Source: an uncultured Lachnospiraceae bacterium (GTDB lineage: Bacteria; Bacillota; Clostridia; Lachnospirales; Lachnospiraceae). Taken from it: DNA of 33,110 nucleotides. The notes beneath the pieces were generated by a model that was not told where the DNA came from, made no database searches, and saw only the letters and a program-made list of their open reading frames with translations. Below are positions 8,560 through 16,218 of the stretch, one piece after another; positions within the stretch are counted from its first letter, which is position 1, and each line of letters opens with the position of its first letter. The position numbers and the translations under genes were made by a program. The stretch lies in the NCBI GenBank assembly GCA_902767135.1, contig CACXGE010000119.1:1-33110 (forward strand), given 5' to 3'.

Positions 8560-9999
8560 CTAATATTTTGATTTTACCGTTGCATCATATCCATTTGACT
8601 CAATGGCAGATACCTGTCCAAAAGTTTTTACCCCCTTTTTCTCCACATAGGCACGTACCCTGTAATAATATACCTTGCCATCCTCTATCTGGGTATCTTC
8701 AAAGTAATTTTTCTTAATGTCCGAATACATTTTATACACTTCATCTTCTGTTTTTCTGTATACCACATATCCCGATGCTTTCTTTACCTTCTCCCAGGTA
8801 AGTTTCATCACCCCTTTGGTAGAATCATCCACCTTTGTAAGTCTGGGGGCTGGGATTTGTTTGTCTTCATTTGCCACTGGCTGTACCTGACTGTTTAATC
8901 CACTGTGTTTTGTAACGTTATCCCTGATGCCATACTCCGGCACTTCCGTTATCTTTTCTTCCCGTGTTTCTGTTTTCTGTGATACCGGAATAGGTTCTGC
9001 AGCCTTTTCTTTCTCTCCCTGTTTTTCCTCTCTTTTTATTTCAACCTGGGATTCTGCCAAACCTTCCCCTTCATTTTCATTATTATATTGATGTAAAAAT
9101 TCCTTCCAGTCAAATACTGCTTCCACCGCTTCCATGGCAACTTCCACCATGGACTCATCCGGCTCTTTTGTAGTCATATTCTGCAACAACATTCCCGGTT
9201 TACTTAACATATTGATCACTTTATTCTCACTGCTTCCTGCAACTTTGATAAACTCATAAGAAATTCCTGCAATCACCGGAACCAGTGCAATTCGTAAGAC
9301 AATTCTCAGCCAATTTGCATCCACTTGTATAAATAGAAACACAAAGATACTCACCAACATTACCACCAAAAGGAAACTTGTTCCACAGCGTTTATGCTGT
9401 TTTGAACTTTTCATCACATTTTCTACGGTCAATTCCATACCGTTTTCAATACAGTTAATACATTTATGTTCTGCCCCATGGTACATAAACACTCTCTGAA
9501 TATCTTCTAGTTTTGAAATCAATGCGATATATCCAAGCAAAATTCCTACCCTGAAAATTCCCTCCAATAAAGTAAGTAAAATTTCAGATACAATAAAGCT
9601 TGAAAGCAGTCTGATCGCTAAAAATGGCACCACCATAAAAATTGCTACTGCCAAAATAATGGAAGTTGCAACCGTCGCTCCCATGAGAAATTTTTCTCCA
9701 AATCCCCCAAGGTACTTTTCCAATAATTTATCTAACTTGCTTGGTTTCTCATCTTCTTCATAAAATTCTGCTGAATAAGTTAATGTATTCATCCCCAAGA
9801 CAAGGGAATCCATAAAATTAAAAATTCCCCGAACAAATGGAATTTTTTTCAATTTTTCATGTTTTACATAACTGTGGTCCACATCTTTTTTTACCGTAAT
9901 TTTCCCATTTGGTTTTCTGACAGCCACTGCATAGGATTCCCCGTTTTTCATCATGATACCTTCCATGACAGCCTGTCCACCAATTCCTGAAGTTTTCAC
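8560..9999 (-). CDS. DUF1385 membrane protein with fibronectin III-like tail
   Basis: A 479-residue protein. Residues 1-290 form the DUF1385 (YqhQ-like) region: the opening GGQAVMEGIMM, HGAEHKCINCIE near residue 180, hydrophobic helices around 105-130, 130-165, 210-230 and 235-255. Residues ~290-385 are a polar, charged linker. Residues ~390-475 look like a fibronectin type III domain (LTWEKVKKASGYVVYRK, then KVYYYRVRAYVEKKG). Common DUF1385 proteins stop near 310 residues, so the tail is an addition. The function of DUF1385 is not established; its place between rpmE and prmC is a recurrent arrangement in these bacteria. Confidence 0.88.
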   Translation of the reverse strand: MKTSGIGGQAVMEGIMMKNGESYAVAVRKPNGKITVKKDVDHSYVKHEKLKKIPFVRGIFNFMDSLVLGMNTLTYSAEFYEEDEKPSKLDKLLEKYLGGFGEKFLMGATVATSIILAVAIFMVVPFLAIRLLSSFIVSEILLTLLEGIFRVGILLGYIALISKLEDIQRVFMYHGAEHKCINCIENGMELTVENVMKSSKQHKRCGTSFLLVVMLVSIFVFLFIQVDANWLRIVLRIALVPVIAGISYEFIKVAGSSENKVINMLSKPGMLLQNMTTKEPDESMVEVAMEAVEAVFDWKEFLHQYNNENEGEGLAESQVEIKREEKQGEKEKAAEPIPVSQKTETREEKITEVPEYGIRDNVTKHSGLNSQVQPVANEDKQIPAPRLTKVDDSTKGVMKLTWEKVKKASGYVVYRKTEDEVYKMYSDIKKNYFEDTQIEDGKVYYYRVRAYVEKKGVKTFGQVSAIESNGYDATVKSKY

Positions 10000-10040
10000 T
10001 TTTTTTCCTCCTATATATCCAAAACTGTAACCGAATAATC

Positions 10041-10072
10041 AAAAAAAGGCTGAGATTTCACAACCTCAACCC
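10041..10072 (-). terminator. rpmE: Rho-independent terminator of rpmE
   Basis: On the minus strand GGTTGAG pairs with CTCAGCC (one G-U) and is followed by seven T. It starts about 15 nt after the rpmE stop codon. The sequence beyond it, ATTCGGTTACAG, resembles the end of the dispersed palindrome family found elsewhere in the window. Confidence 0.75.
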
Positions 10073-10088
10073 TGTCATAATGATAGAC

Positions 10089-10304
10089 TTATTTGTCTCC
10101 CATACCATATTTCTTGTTGAACTGGTCGATACGTCCACGAGCCTTAGCAGCCTTCTGCTGACCTGTGTAGAAAGGATGACACTTTGAACAAATTTCAACG
10201 TGGATGCTTTCCTTTGTAGAACCTGTTGTAAAAGTATTTCCGCAGTTACATGTCACTGTTGCCTGGAAATATTCTGGATGGATTCCTTCTCTCATTTCAT
10301 TCAC
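10089..10304 (-). CDS. rpmE: Ribosomal protein bL31, zinc-binding form
   Basis: A 71-residue bL31 of the large ribosomal subunit. The pairs CNC (residues 19-21) and CSKC give four cysteines, marking the zinc-containing form rather than the zinc-free paralogue made under zinc starvation. [20 protein letters not shown] is a classical bL31 C-terminal segment. It has its own promoter and a leader hairpin upstream, and a terminator downstream. It lies between rho and the DUF1385 gene. Confidence 0.97.
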   Translation of the reverse strand: MNEMREGIHPEYFQATVTCNCGNTFTTGSTKESIHVEICSKCHPFYTGQQKAAKARGRIDQFNKKYGMGDK

Positions 10305-10327
10305 CTCTTAAACTTTCTTATAGACTA

Positions 10328-10349
10328 GAGGACAATCTTTGTTGTCCTC
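10328..10349 (-). promoter_or_regulatory. rpmE: Leader hairpin of rpmE, possible autoregulatory site
   Basis: GAGGACAA and TTGTCCTC form a perfect 8-bp stem with a 6-nt loop, inside the short leader between the -10 box at 10371-10376 and the rpmE start. It has no T-run after it, so it is not a terminator. Leaders bound by their own ribosomal protein are known for bL31 in several phyla; membership here is inferred from position and structure only. Confidence 0.45.
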
Positions 10350-10370
10350 GCACTCATAAACAGCTCTATA

Positions 10371-10399
10371 ATTTTATCATAATTTTCAGCATAATGCAA
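10371..10399 (-). promoter_or_regulatory. rpmE: Sigma-A type promoter of rpmE
   Basis: On the minus strand TTGCAT (10394-10399) and TAAAAT (10371-10376) are spaced by 17 nt. Transcription would begin near 10364 and run through the hairpin at 10328-10349 into rpmE. Confidence 0.55.
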
Positions 10400-10433
10400 G
10401 ATATTTTTCCACTGTTTCCTTATATTTTTATAA

Positions 10434-11819
10434 CTAGAATTTTGTCTTTTTCACGGTTTCCACAAATTCTTTGTTATTTTTTGTTCTCACAAACAAATTC
10501 AAAATGGTTTCTACCGCATCGTCCGGTTTCAGACCATTGATTCCTCTTCTCATGATTTCTACCGCTTCCAGTTCATCTTTACTTAAAAGTAAATCTTCTC
10601 TTCTTGTACTGGACTTTGGTATATCGATGGCTGGGAAAATTCTCTTTTCCGACAATTTTCTGTCCAGGACAAGCTCCATGTTTCCTGTTCCTTTGAATTC
10701 TTCGTATATCACGTCATCCATCTTGCTTCCTGTCTCCACAAGAGCGGTTGCCAGAACGGTTAAACTACCGCCTCCACGCATATTTCTAGCTGCACCAAAG
10801 AATCTCTTTGGACTATGTAATGCTGCCGGGTCAAGTCCACCGGATAATGTACGTCCACTGGCAGGTACCACCAGATTGTATGCTCTTGTCAAACGGGTAA
10901 TACTATCCAACAAAATGGTAACATCTTTTTTGTGTTCCACCAGACGCTTTGCTCTCTCTACTACCATTTCTGACACTCTTTTGTGATGTTCCGGAAGTTC
11001 ATCAAAGGTGGAATAAATCACCTCCACATTTGGTCCTTCTACTTCTTCTTTGATGTCCGTTACTTCCTCTGGACGTTCATCAATCAACAGAATAATCAAA
11101 TGCATCTGTGGATTATTCTTTATGATAGATTTGGCCACTGCCTTTAACAGTGTAGTCTTACCTGCTTTGGGCGGTGCAACTATCATGCCTCGCTGTCCTT
11201 TACCTATGGGGGAAAGAATATCCATCACTCTCATGGCAACTCCGCCCCCAGGTGTTTCTAACTTTAATCTTTCATCTGGGAAAATTGGAGTCATATCCTC
11301 AAAGGAACAGCGATTGGCTATGGTTTCTAATGGGTAATCATTTACAGATTTAATATACAACAAAGCACTAAATTTTTCTGATGAAGTACGGATTCTGGTA
11401 TTTCCCTCTAAGATATCTCCTGTCTTTAAACCAAAACGCCGAATCTGGGCAGGTGCCACGTACACATCATTTTCTCCTGGCAGATAGTTCTTCGCAGAAC
11501 GGATAAAACCGTATCCATCCGGCATAACTTCCAAAATACCTTTTACGGTAATCCCACTGTCTAAGCGTTTCAATTCCTCTTTATCTTCAATCACTTCTCC
11601 CATTTTCTGCTGGGATTTCTTTTTTTCTACAGGCTGGGTTGATTTTTTCTCTTCCTCTTTTGGTGGCTGTGAAACCGCCTTGGCTTTTTCCTTCTGATCT
11701 TCCTCTAACATAGCTTCAACCAAATCGGTCTTTTTCATAGTAGAAATTCCTTTCATACCTCTTGCTTTGGCCAAATCCTTCAATGTTGCTAATGATAACG
11801 ATTCATATTTTTCTCTCAT
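10434..11819 (-). CDS. rho: Transcription termination factor Rho
   Basis: A 461-residue RNA-dependent hexameric helicase that ends transcription. The Rho N-terminal helical domain is at 1-40 (LATLKDLAKARGMKG). An unusual Lys/Glu/Gln-rich insertion runs from about 42 to 85. The cold-shock-like RNA-binding domain follows, with GYGFIRSAKNYLPGENDVYV. The ATPase has the P-loop APPKAGKTTLL and Walker B ILLLDSITRLTRAYN; the Q- and R-loop region GGLDPAALHSPKRFFGAARN is intact. TTAAGGAGC lies before the start codon. Rho with a charged N-terminal insertion is common in Clostridia. Confidence 0.97.
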   Translation of the reverse strand: MREKYESLSLATLKDLAKARGMKGISTMKKTDLVEAMLEEDQKEKAKAVSQPPKEEEKKSTQPVEKKKSQQKMGEVIEDKEELKRLDSGITVKGILEVMPDGYGFIRSAKNYLPGENDVYVAPAQIRRFGLKTGDILEGNTRIRTSSEKFSALLYIKSVNDYPLETIANRCSFEDMTPIFPDERLKLETPGGGVAMRVMDILSPIGKGQRGMIVAPPKAGKTTLLKAVAKSIIKNNPQMHLIILLIDERPEEVTDIKEEVEGPNVEVIYSTFDELPEHHKRVSEMVVERAKRLVEHKKDVTILLDSITRLTRAYNLVVPASGRTLSGGLDPAALHSPKRFFGAARNMRGGGSLTVLATALVETGSKMDDVIYEEFKGTGNMELVLDRKLSEKRIFPAIDIPKSSTRREDLLLSKDELEAVEIMRRGINGLKPDDAVETILNLFVRTKNNKEFVETVKKTKF

Positions 11820-11972
11820 ATATCAAATGCTCCTTAATTTTTGTTTTCTCCTCACCCAAACAATCTCATCTACACTCCGAAATATAAAATTCTTCAATTT
11901 TTCATCTTTTGGGGATTTTATCACGAGCCAGTTCCTGGCAATCGTGGACTTGAACTGAATGAATAAATATTG

Positions 11973-12113
11973 TTTGCGTATCTGTTCAGAACCAATGAAC
12001 AGATACGCAAATCGGGAAATGCCGACAAATGCAAAATTTCCCGATTTATACAAAATCTACATTTTCTCACGGAGTCAGCAGGAAATGCTGACCCCTGTAC
12101 TGAATAATTACCT
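11973..12113. repeat. Intergenic palindromic element, copy 2 (three hairpins)
   Basis: There are three stems in a row. First, 15 bp at 11973-12011, with the core GCGTATCTGTTC/GAACAGATACGC. Second, 11 bp at 12010-12046, AATCGGGAAAT/ATTTCCCGATT. Third, 7 bp at 12074-12092, GTCAGCA/TGCTGAC. The right end CCTGTACTGAATAATTACC differs from that of copy 1 at only two positions. The left terminus seen in copy 1 is not recognisable, so the element may be eroded or composite. Confidence 0.65.
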
Positions 12114-12189
12114 GTTTTCACTTACAAATCAAAATTATATCACATTATCTGGTAAATTTCAATTTGATTTGTTCTTGATTTTCCCTCTC

Positions 12190-12218
12190 TTGCCCCCTTT
12201 TTTTCTTTGTGCTATACT
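12190..12218 (+). promoter_or_regulatory. Promoter of the malic enzyme operon
   Basis: TTGCCC (12190-12195) and TATACT (12213-12218) with a 17-nt spacer. Transcription would begin near 12225, giving a leader of about 80 nt before the ATG at 12304. The -10 box is good, the -35 box moderate. Confidence 0.5.
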
Positions 12219-12303
12219 AAAGAAGTTAAACAGCAACTCGTATCCTTAGTGATATGTGATAAATAACTTGTACAGGGATATTTTTCCCAGAAAGGATGTT
12301 AAA

Positions 12304-13458
12304 ATGACAACAAACGAAAAAGCGTTATTACTTCACGAACAGTGGAATGGTAAGATTGAAACCACAGCAAAATCCAAGGTTGCAACCAGAGAGGATTTAG
12401 CTATCGCATATACTCCAGGTGTTGCCGAACCATGTAAGGTGATTGCAAAAGACAAGGAAGCTGCTTATAAATATACCATAAAATCCAATACGGTAGCTGT
12501 AGTATCCGATGGAAGTGCGGTCTTGGGACTTGGAAACATCGGTGCTGCCGCTGCTATGCCTGTTATGGAAGGAAAGGCAGTTTTATTCAAGGAATTTGGT
12601 GGCGTAAATGCCTTTCCTATCTGTTTGGATACACAGGATACCGAAGAAATCATAAAAACAGTGGTTAACATCGCTCCTGCATTTGGTGGAATTAACCTAG
12701 AAGACATCTCAGCACCAAGATGTTTTGAAATTGAAGAGCGTCTGAAGGAACTTCTTGACATCCCAGTATTCCATGATGACCAGCATGGTACCGCTATTGT
12801 TGTTCTAGCTGGTATTATCAATGGTCTTAAGGTGACCGGAAAGAAAAAAGAAGACTGTAAGGTAGTTGTAAACGGTGCCGGAAGTGCCGGAGTAGCCATA
12901 ACCAAACTTCTGTTACGTTACGGATTTACCAATGTAATCATGTGTGATAAGGTTGGTATTATCAATGAAAATACCCCGGATTTAAACTGGATGCAGCAGG
13001 AAATGAGCAAACAAACCAATCCAAATCAGGAAAGCGGTACTTTGGCAGATGCACTTAAGGGCGCTGATATCTTTGTGGGCGTATCTGCACCAGGCATTGT
13101 TTCTCCTGAAATGGTATCTTCCATGAACAAAGATTCCATCCTGTTTGCCATGGCAAATCCTGTTCCGGAAATCATGCCAGATGTAGCTAAGGCTGCGGGA
13201 GCAAGGGTAGTTGGTACCGGACGTTCTGATTTCCCAAATCAGGTAAACAATGTGGTAGCCTTCCCAGGAATCTTCAAAGGTGCCTTAGAAGGTCGTGCCA
13301 CCCAGATTACAGAAGAGATGAAGTTAGCCGCGGCGTTAGCCATCGCCAGTCTTGTACCGGACGAAGAGCTAAACGAAGACAATATTATGCCGGAAGCTTT
13401 TGATCCTCGTGTAGCAGATGTAGTGAGCAAAGCTGTTATGGATCATATCGAAAAATAA
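12304..13458 (+). CDS. NAD(P)-dependent malic enzyme
   Basis: A 384-residue short-form malic enzyme that decarboxylates malate to pyruvate with reduction of NAD(P)+. An earlier in-frame ATG exists at 12256, but AAAGGATG lies 6-8 nt ahead of the ATG at 12304 and the resulting MTTNEKALLLHEQWNGK start matches the family, so I use that. The malate-binding region has YTPGVAEPC and a catalytic lysine in the following NTVAVVSDGSAVLGLGNIG segment; HDDQHGTA binds the metal; the second Rossmann domain has NGAGSAGVAI. Two genes follow in the operon, the next overlapping the stop codon by one base. Confidence 0.95.
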   Translation: MTTNEKALLLHEQWNGKIETTAKSKVATREDLAIAYTPGVAEPCKVIAKDKEAAYKYTIKSNTVAVVSDGSAVLGLGNIGAAAAMPVMEGKAVLFKEFGGVNAFPICLDTQDTEEIIKTVVNIAPAFGGINLEDISAPRCFEIEERLKELLDIPVFHDDQHGTAIVVLAGIINGLKVTGKKKEDCKVVVNGAGSAGVAITKLLLRYGFTNVIMCDKVGIINENTPDLNWMQQEMSKQTNPNQESGTLADALKGADIFVGVSAPGIVSPEMVSSMNKDSILFAMANPVPEIMPDVAKAAGARVVGTGRSDFPNQVNNVVAFPGIFKGALEGRATQITEEMKLAAALAIASLVPDEELNEDNIMPEAFDPRVADVVSKAVMDHIEK

Positions 13459-14393
13459 TGAATACAACTTACTTTTATTCGTTAAATGACTATCTACGGG
13501 AAACCTACGGAAAGAAAATGTATAAAATTTCGTTAAATGCCGGCATGAGTTGCCCAAACAGAGATGGTAAATTGAGCACAGAGGGTTGTATCTTTTGTAG
13601 TGAAGGGGGCTCCGGCGACTTTGCCGAAAGCTCCCTTCTCTCTATTACCGAACAGATTGAACTTGGAAAACAAAAGGTAAAACATAAAATCAAAAACAAT
13701 GATTTTATCGCCTATTTTCAAGCCTACACCAATACCTACGCACCTGTGGAATATTTGGAAAAGATTTTTACAGAGGCAATCCACCATCCGGATATTCAAA
13801 TCCTCTCCATTGCCACACGGCCTGACTGTTTGTCTAAAGAGATTCTCTGTCTTCTGGCCGAATTAAACAAGAAAAAACCTGTATGGGTGGAACTTGGTCT
13901 TCAAACCATTCATGAGTCCACTGCACACTACATCAACCGTGGTTATGAACTATCCTGCTTTGAAAAGGCTGTGTCAGATCTTACCCAGGCAGGAATCAGT
14001 GTGATTGTCCACATGATCCTTGGACTTCCTGGTGAGACAAAAGATAATATGATAGCTACTGCCAAATATCTTTCCACACTTCCCATTCAGGGCATCAAAT
14101 TACAATTGTTACATGTTTTAAAAAACACAAAACTCTCAGTTGATTATTTACAAAACAAATTCGAAGTGTTAGACTTAAAACAGTATATGGATATTGTGAT
14201 TTCTATTATAGAAATTCTGCCACCTGCCATGGTAATCCACAGGATTACAGGAGATGGACCCAAAAATATCCTGATTGCCCCACTTTGGAGTGGTAATAAA
14301 CGTATGGTATTAAATTCTATTTATCGTGAATTTCGTTTAAGAAACACCTGGCAGGGCAAATATTACGAGATGTCCATAGACACAGATTCATAA
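13458..14393 (+). CDS. YhcC-like radical SAM protein (TIGR01212 family)
   Basis: A 311-residue radical SAM enzyme. The cluster-binding cysteines are Cys32, Cys44 and Cys47 in CPNRDGKLSTEGCIFC, the wide spacing (CX11CX2C) typical of the YhcC/Elp3-like branch and different from the common CX3CX2C. WVELGLQTIHE and MILGLPGET are later SAM-barrel landmarks. The start codon overlaps the malic enzyme stop (TAATG), so translation is coupled. Members of this family are suspected to act on RNA, but the reaction is not known to me with certainty. Confidence 0.88.
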   Translation: MNTTYFYSLNDYLRETYGKKMYKISLNAGMSCPNRDGKLSTEGCIFCSEGGSGDFAESSLLSITEQIELGKQKVKHKIKNNDFIAYFQAYTNTYAPVEYLEKIFTEAIHHPDIQILSIATRPDCLSKEILCLLAELNKKKPVWVELGLQTIHESTAHYINRGYELSCFEKAVSDLTQAGISVIVHMILGLPGETKDNMIATAKYLSTLPIQGIKLQLLHVLKNTKLSVDYLQNKFEVLDLKQYMDIVISIIEILPPAMVIHRITGDGPKNILIAPLWSGNKRMVLNSIYREFRLRNTWQGKYYEMSIDTDS

Positions 14394-14415
14394 ATTTTTA
14401 AAAGGGGGGATTTAG

Positions 14416-14931
14416 ATGTCAGAACCATTTACTCTATACAAACTTATTATTCTGTATCTACTTAGCAAAGTAAATTTTTCTTTGTCCAACAGCCAAATCA
14501 CAGACTTTATTTTAGAGAAAGAATACACTGATTATTTAACACTTCAGCAGGCATTGGCAGAATTAATTGATGTGAAATTGATTCATGTAGAAGCATCTGC
14601 AAAAAATTCATTGTATCAGATTACTTCTGAGGGAGAAGAAACATTAGGATACTTCGAAAACAGAATTTCCGACCAGATTAAAGAAGATATTGTGAATTAC
14701 ATTAAACAAAACGGTTATGAATTGTACAACGAACGAGCTGTTCTGGCAGATTTCGAAAAAAATGGTAACAATGAGTACGATGTGCGTTGCAGAGTCATGG
14801 AGAAAAAATCTGCACTGTTAGATATGACACTTACTGTCCCTACACTTGAGGACGCGGAAACTGTTTGCAGAAACTGGGAAAAACAAAGCCAGCCTCTGTA
14901 TAGCTATATTGTAAATCAACTATTGCGATAA
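14416..14931 (+). CDS. DUF4364 family protein, likely winged-helix regulator
   Basis: A 171-residue protein matching DUF4364 in length and opening (FTLYKLIILYLLSKV). Residues 1-75 look like a winged helix: helices around KLIILYLLSKV and NSQITDFILE, a recognition-like helix TLQQALAELIDVKLI, then a wing YQITSEGEETLGYF. This resembles PadR/MarR-type repressors. The C-terminal half (about 80-171) is alpha/beta and unassigned. GGGGGG stands before the start codon. It is the last gene of the plus-strand operon and is followed immediately by a strong terminator. Its targets are unknown. Confidence 0.75.
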   Translation: MSEPFTLYKLIILYLLSKVNFSLSNSQITDFILEKEYTDYLTLQQALAELIDVKLIHVEASAKNSLYQITSEGEETLGYFENRISDQIKEDIVNYIKQNGYELYNERAVLADFEKNGNNEYDVRCRVMEKKSALLDMTLTVPTLEDAETVCRNWEKQSQPLYSYIVNQLLR

Positions 14932-14970
14932 CAAAAAACCATTGCCAAAAGGCAATGGTTTTTTGTTATC
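14927..14970. terminator. Bidirectional terminator between DUF4364 and the exporter operon
   Basis: A perfect 20-bp inverted repeat (14927-14946 against 14951-14970) with an AAAA loop and T6/A6 tracts. It overlaps the DUF4364 stop codon and ends 6 nt before the stop of the convergent permease gene, so it serves both operons. Confidence 0.9.
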
Positions 14971-14976
14971 ATTTTA

Positions 14977-16203
14977 CTATTGAAATCTTAATGCTTCAAT
15001 TGGATTCATCTTTGCTGCTTTCCTTGCCGGATAGATTCCAAAGAAAATTCCTACCGACGAAGAAAAGAAAGTTGCCAACACCACTGCAGACAGGCTTAAT
15101 TTGGGAGAGATTTCCGGGATAAATGCACAGACAAGCTCTGCTCCCCCTAATCCCAAAATAATACCTATTATTCCGCCAATAAGAGTGATGATACAGGATT
15201 CTGCCAGGAATTGTATCATAATTGATGTTGTTTTTGCACCTAAGGCTTTCCGAATTCCAATTTCTCTTGTGCGCTCTGTCACAGAAACCAGCATAATGTT
15301 CATAACACCAATTCCTCCAACCAAAAGAGAGATGGCTGCTACAAGTACAATAAAATATGTTATGGCATTCAGTACTGTGTTAACAGTCCCCATGTAATCC
15401 TCAAAGCTTTCCATTAAATATCCATCTTTTCCTTCACACTTGTGCTGTTTCTCCAGAAATTCAATACAATCTTTTGCCACCTGTGCAGAATATTCAGCAT
15501 TTTCTGCCACCACGTAAATGGAGTCAAATTTTTCTTCTCTGTAACCAAGAATGGATTCCACCACGGTATACGGCATATCTAACATAATCGTGTCGGTGCC
15601 GTATGCCAAAGACATCAGACTAGACTGACTTTCCTTCTGTGCTGTAACTCCTAAAATCTCAAAGCTTCTGGTAAAACCATAGAGTTCCAGTTCAATGTTC
15701 ATTCCTATCACATCACTGCTGCCAAACAATGCGACAGCACTATCCCTGTCGATGACACAGACAGCTCTTCCATCCTCCACATCTGCTTTTGAAAAGTAAT
15801 TGCCATCTACTAATTCATCACTGGATAAGCTCTGTAAATCCTCTGTGCCCAAATCCGCATATACGTCAAACTCGCCCTTAAAGGTTTCTGTTGTGCCGTA
15901 AATCATACCGGAATTACTCACACCTTTCACATGCTTTATGTCTTTCTTCATTCCTTGAATATCATCATAAGTGATAACATTATCCTCTCCCACAATTCTG
16001 CTGTTTGGATAAATACATACTTGTCCTCCTGCCATCTCATCTAACATTCCTGCTATATTTCCCCTAGCTCCATTTCCGATACAGATAATCATAATCACAG
16101 AAGAAATTCCGATAATAATTCCTAACATGGTCAAAAAGGAACGTCCTTTGTTGGCCTTGATATTATCCAGTGCCATTTTTATGTATTCTCTAAACTGAAT
16201 CAC
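14977..16203 (-). CDS. MacB-type ABC exporter permease
   Basis: A 408-residue membrane protein with the FtsX/MacB topology: one transmembrane helix at about 20-42 (FLTMLGIIIGISSVIMIICI), a large extracytoplasmic MacB_PCD domain (about 45-275), then three helices near 285-310, 335-360 and 370-395. The EIGIRKALGAKTTSIMIQFL coupling segment between helices 2 and 3 is characteristic. It has no ATPase domain; the ATPase is encoded by the first gene of this operon. Such systems move peptides, antibiotics or lipoproteins by mechanotransmission, or serve as sensors. It lies 15 nt after the adaptor gene. Confidence 0.92.
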   Translation of the reverse strand: MIQFREYIKMALDNIKANKGRSFLTMLGIIIGISSVIMIICIGNGARGNIAGMLDEMAGGQVCIYPNSRIVGEDNVITYDDIQGMKKDIKHVKGVSNSGMIYGTTETFKGEFDVYADLGTEDLQSLSSDELVDGNYFSKADVEDGRAVCVIDRDSAVALFGSSDVIGMNIELELYGFTRSFEILGVTAQKESQSSLMSLAYGTDTIMLDMPYTVVESILGYREEKFDSIYVVAENAEYSAQVAKDCIEFLEKQHKCEGKDGYLMESFEDYMGTVNTVLNAITYFIVLVAAISLLVGGIGVMNIMLVSVTERTREIGIRKALGAKTTSIMIQFLAESCIITLIGGIIGIILGLGGAELVCAFIPEISPKLSLSAVVLATFFSSSVGIFFGIYPARKAAKMNPIEALRFQ

Positions 16204-16218
16204 AATGCTCTCCTTCCT

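Larger units (their letters stand above)
11820..12303. other. Divergent gap between rho and the malic enzyme gene
   Basis: The 484 nt hold the rho ribosome-binding site, a large cluster of palindromes (11973-12113, listed separately), about 75 nt of AT-rich spacer and the malic-enzyme promoter (12190-12218). Open frames seen here run through the palindromes and have no ribosome-binding site, so I do not call a gene. I could not find a convincing rho promoter: TTGCCA and TAAAAT near 11930 are only 15 nt apart. Confidence 0.5.

Noticed and set aside
11823..12121. Open frames of 66-96 codons on both strands upstream of rho
   Set aside because: They run through the palindromic element, lack a ribosome-binding site, and their peptides reflect the hairpin sequences.
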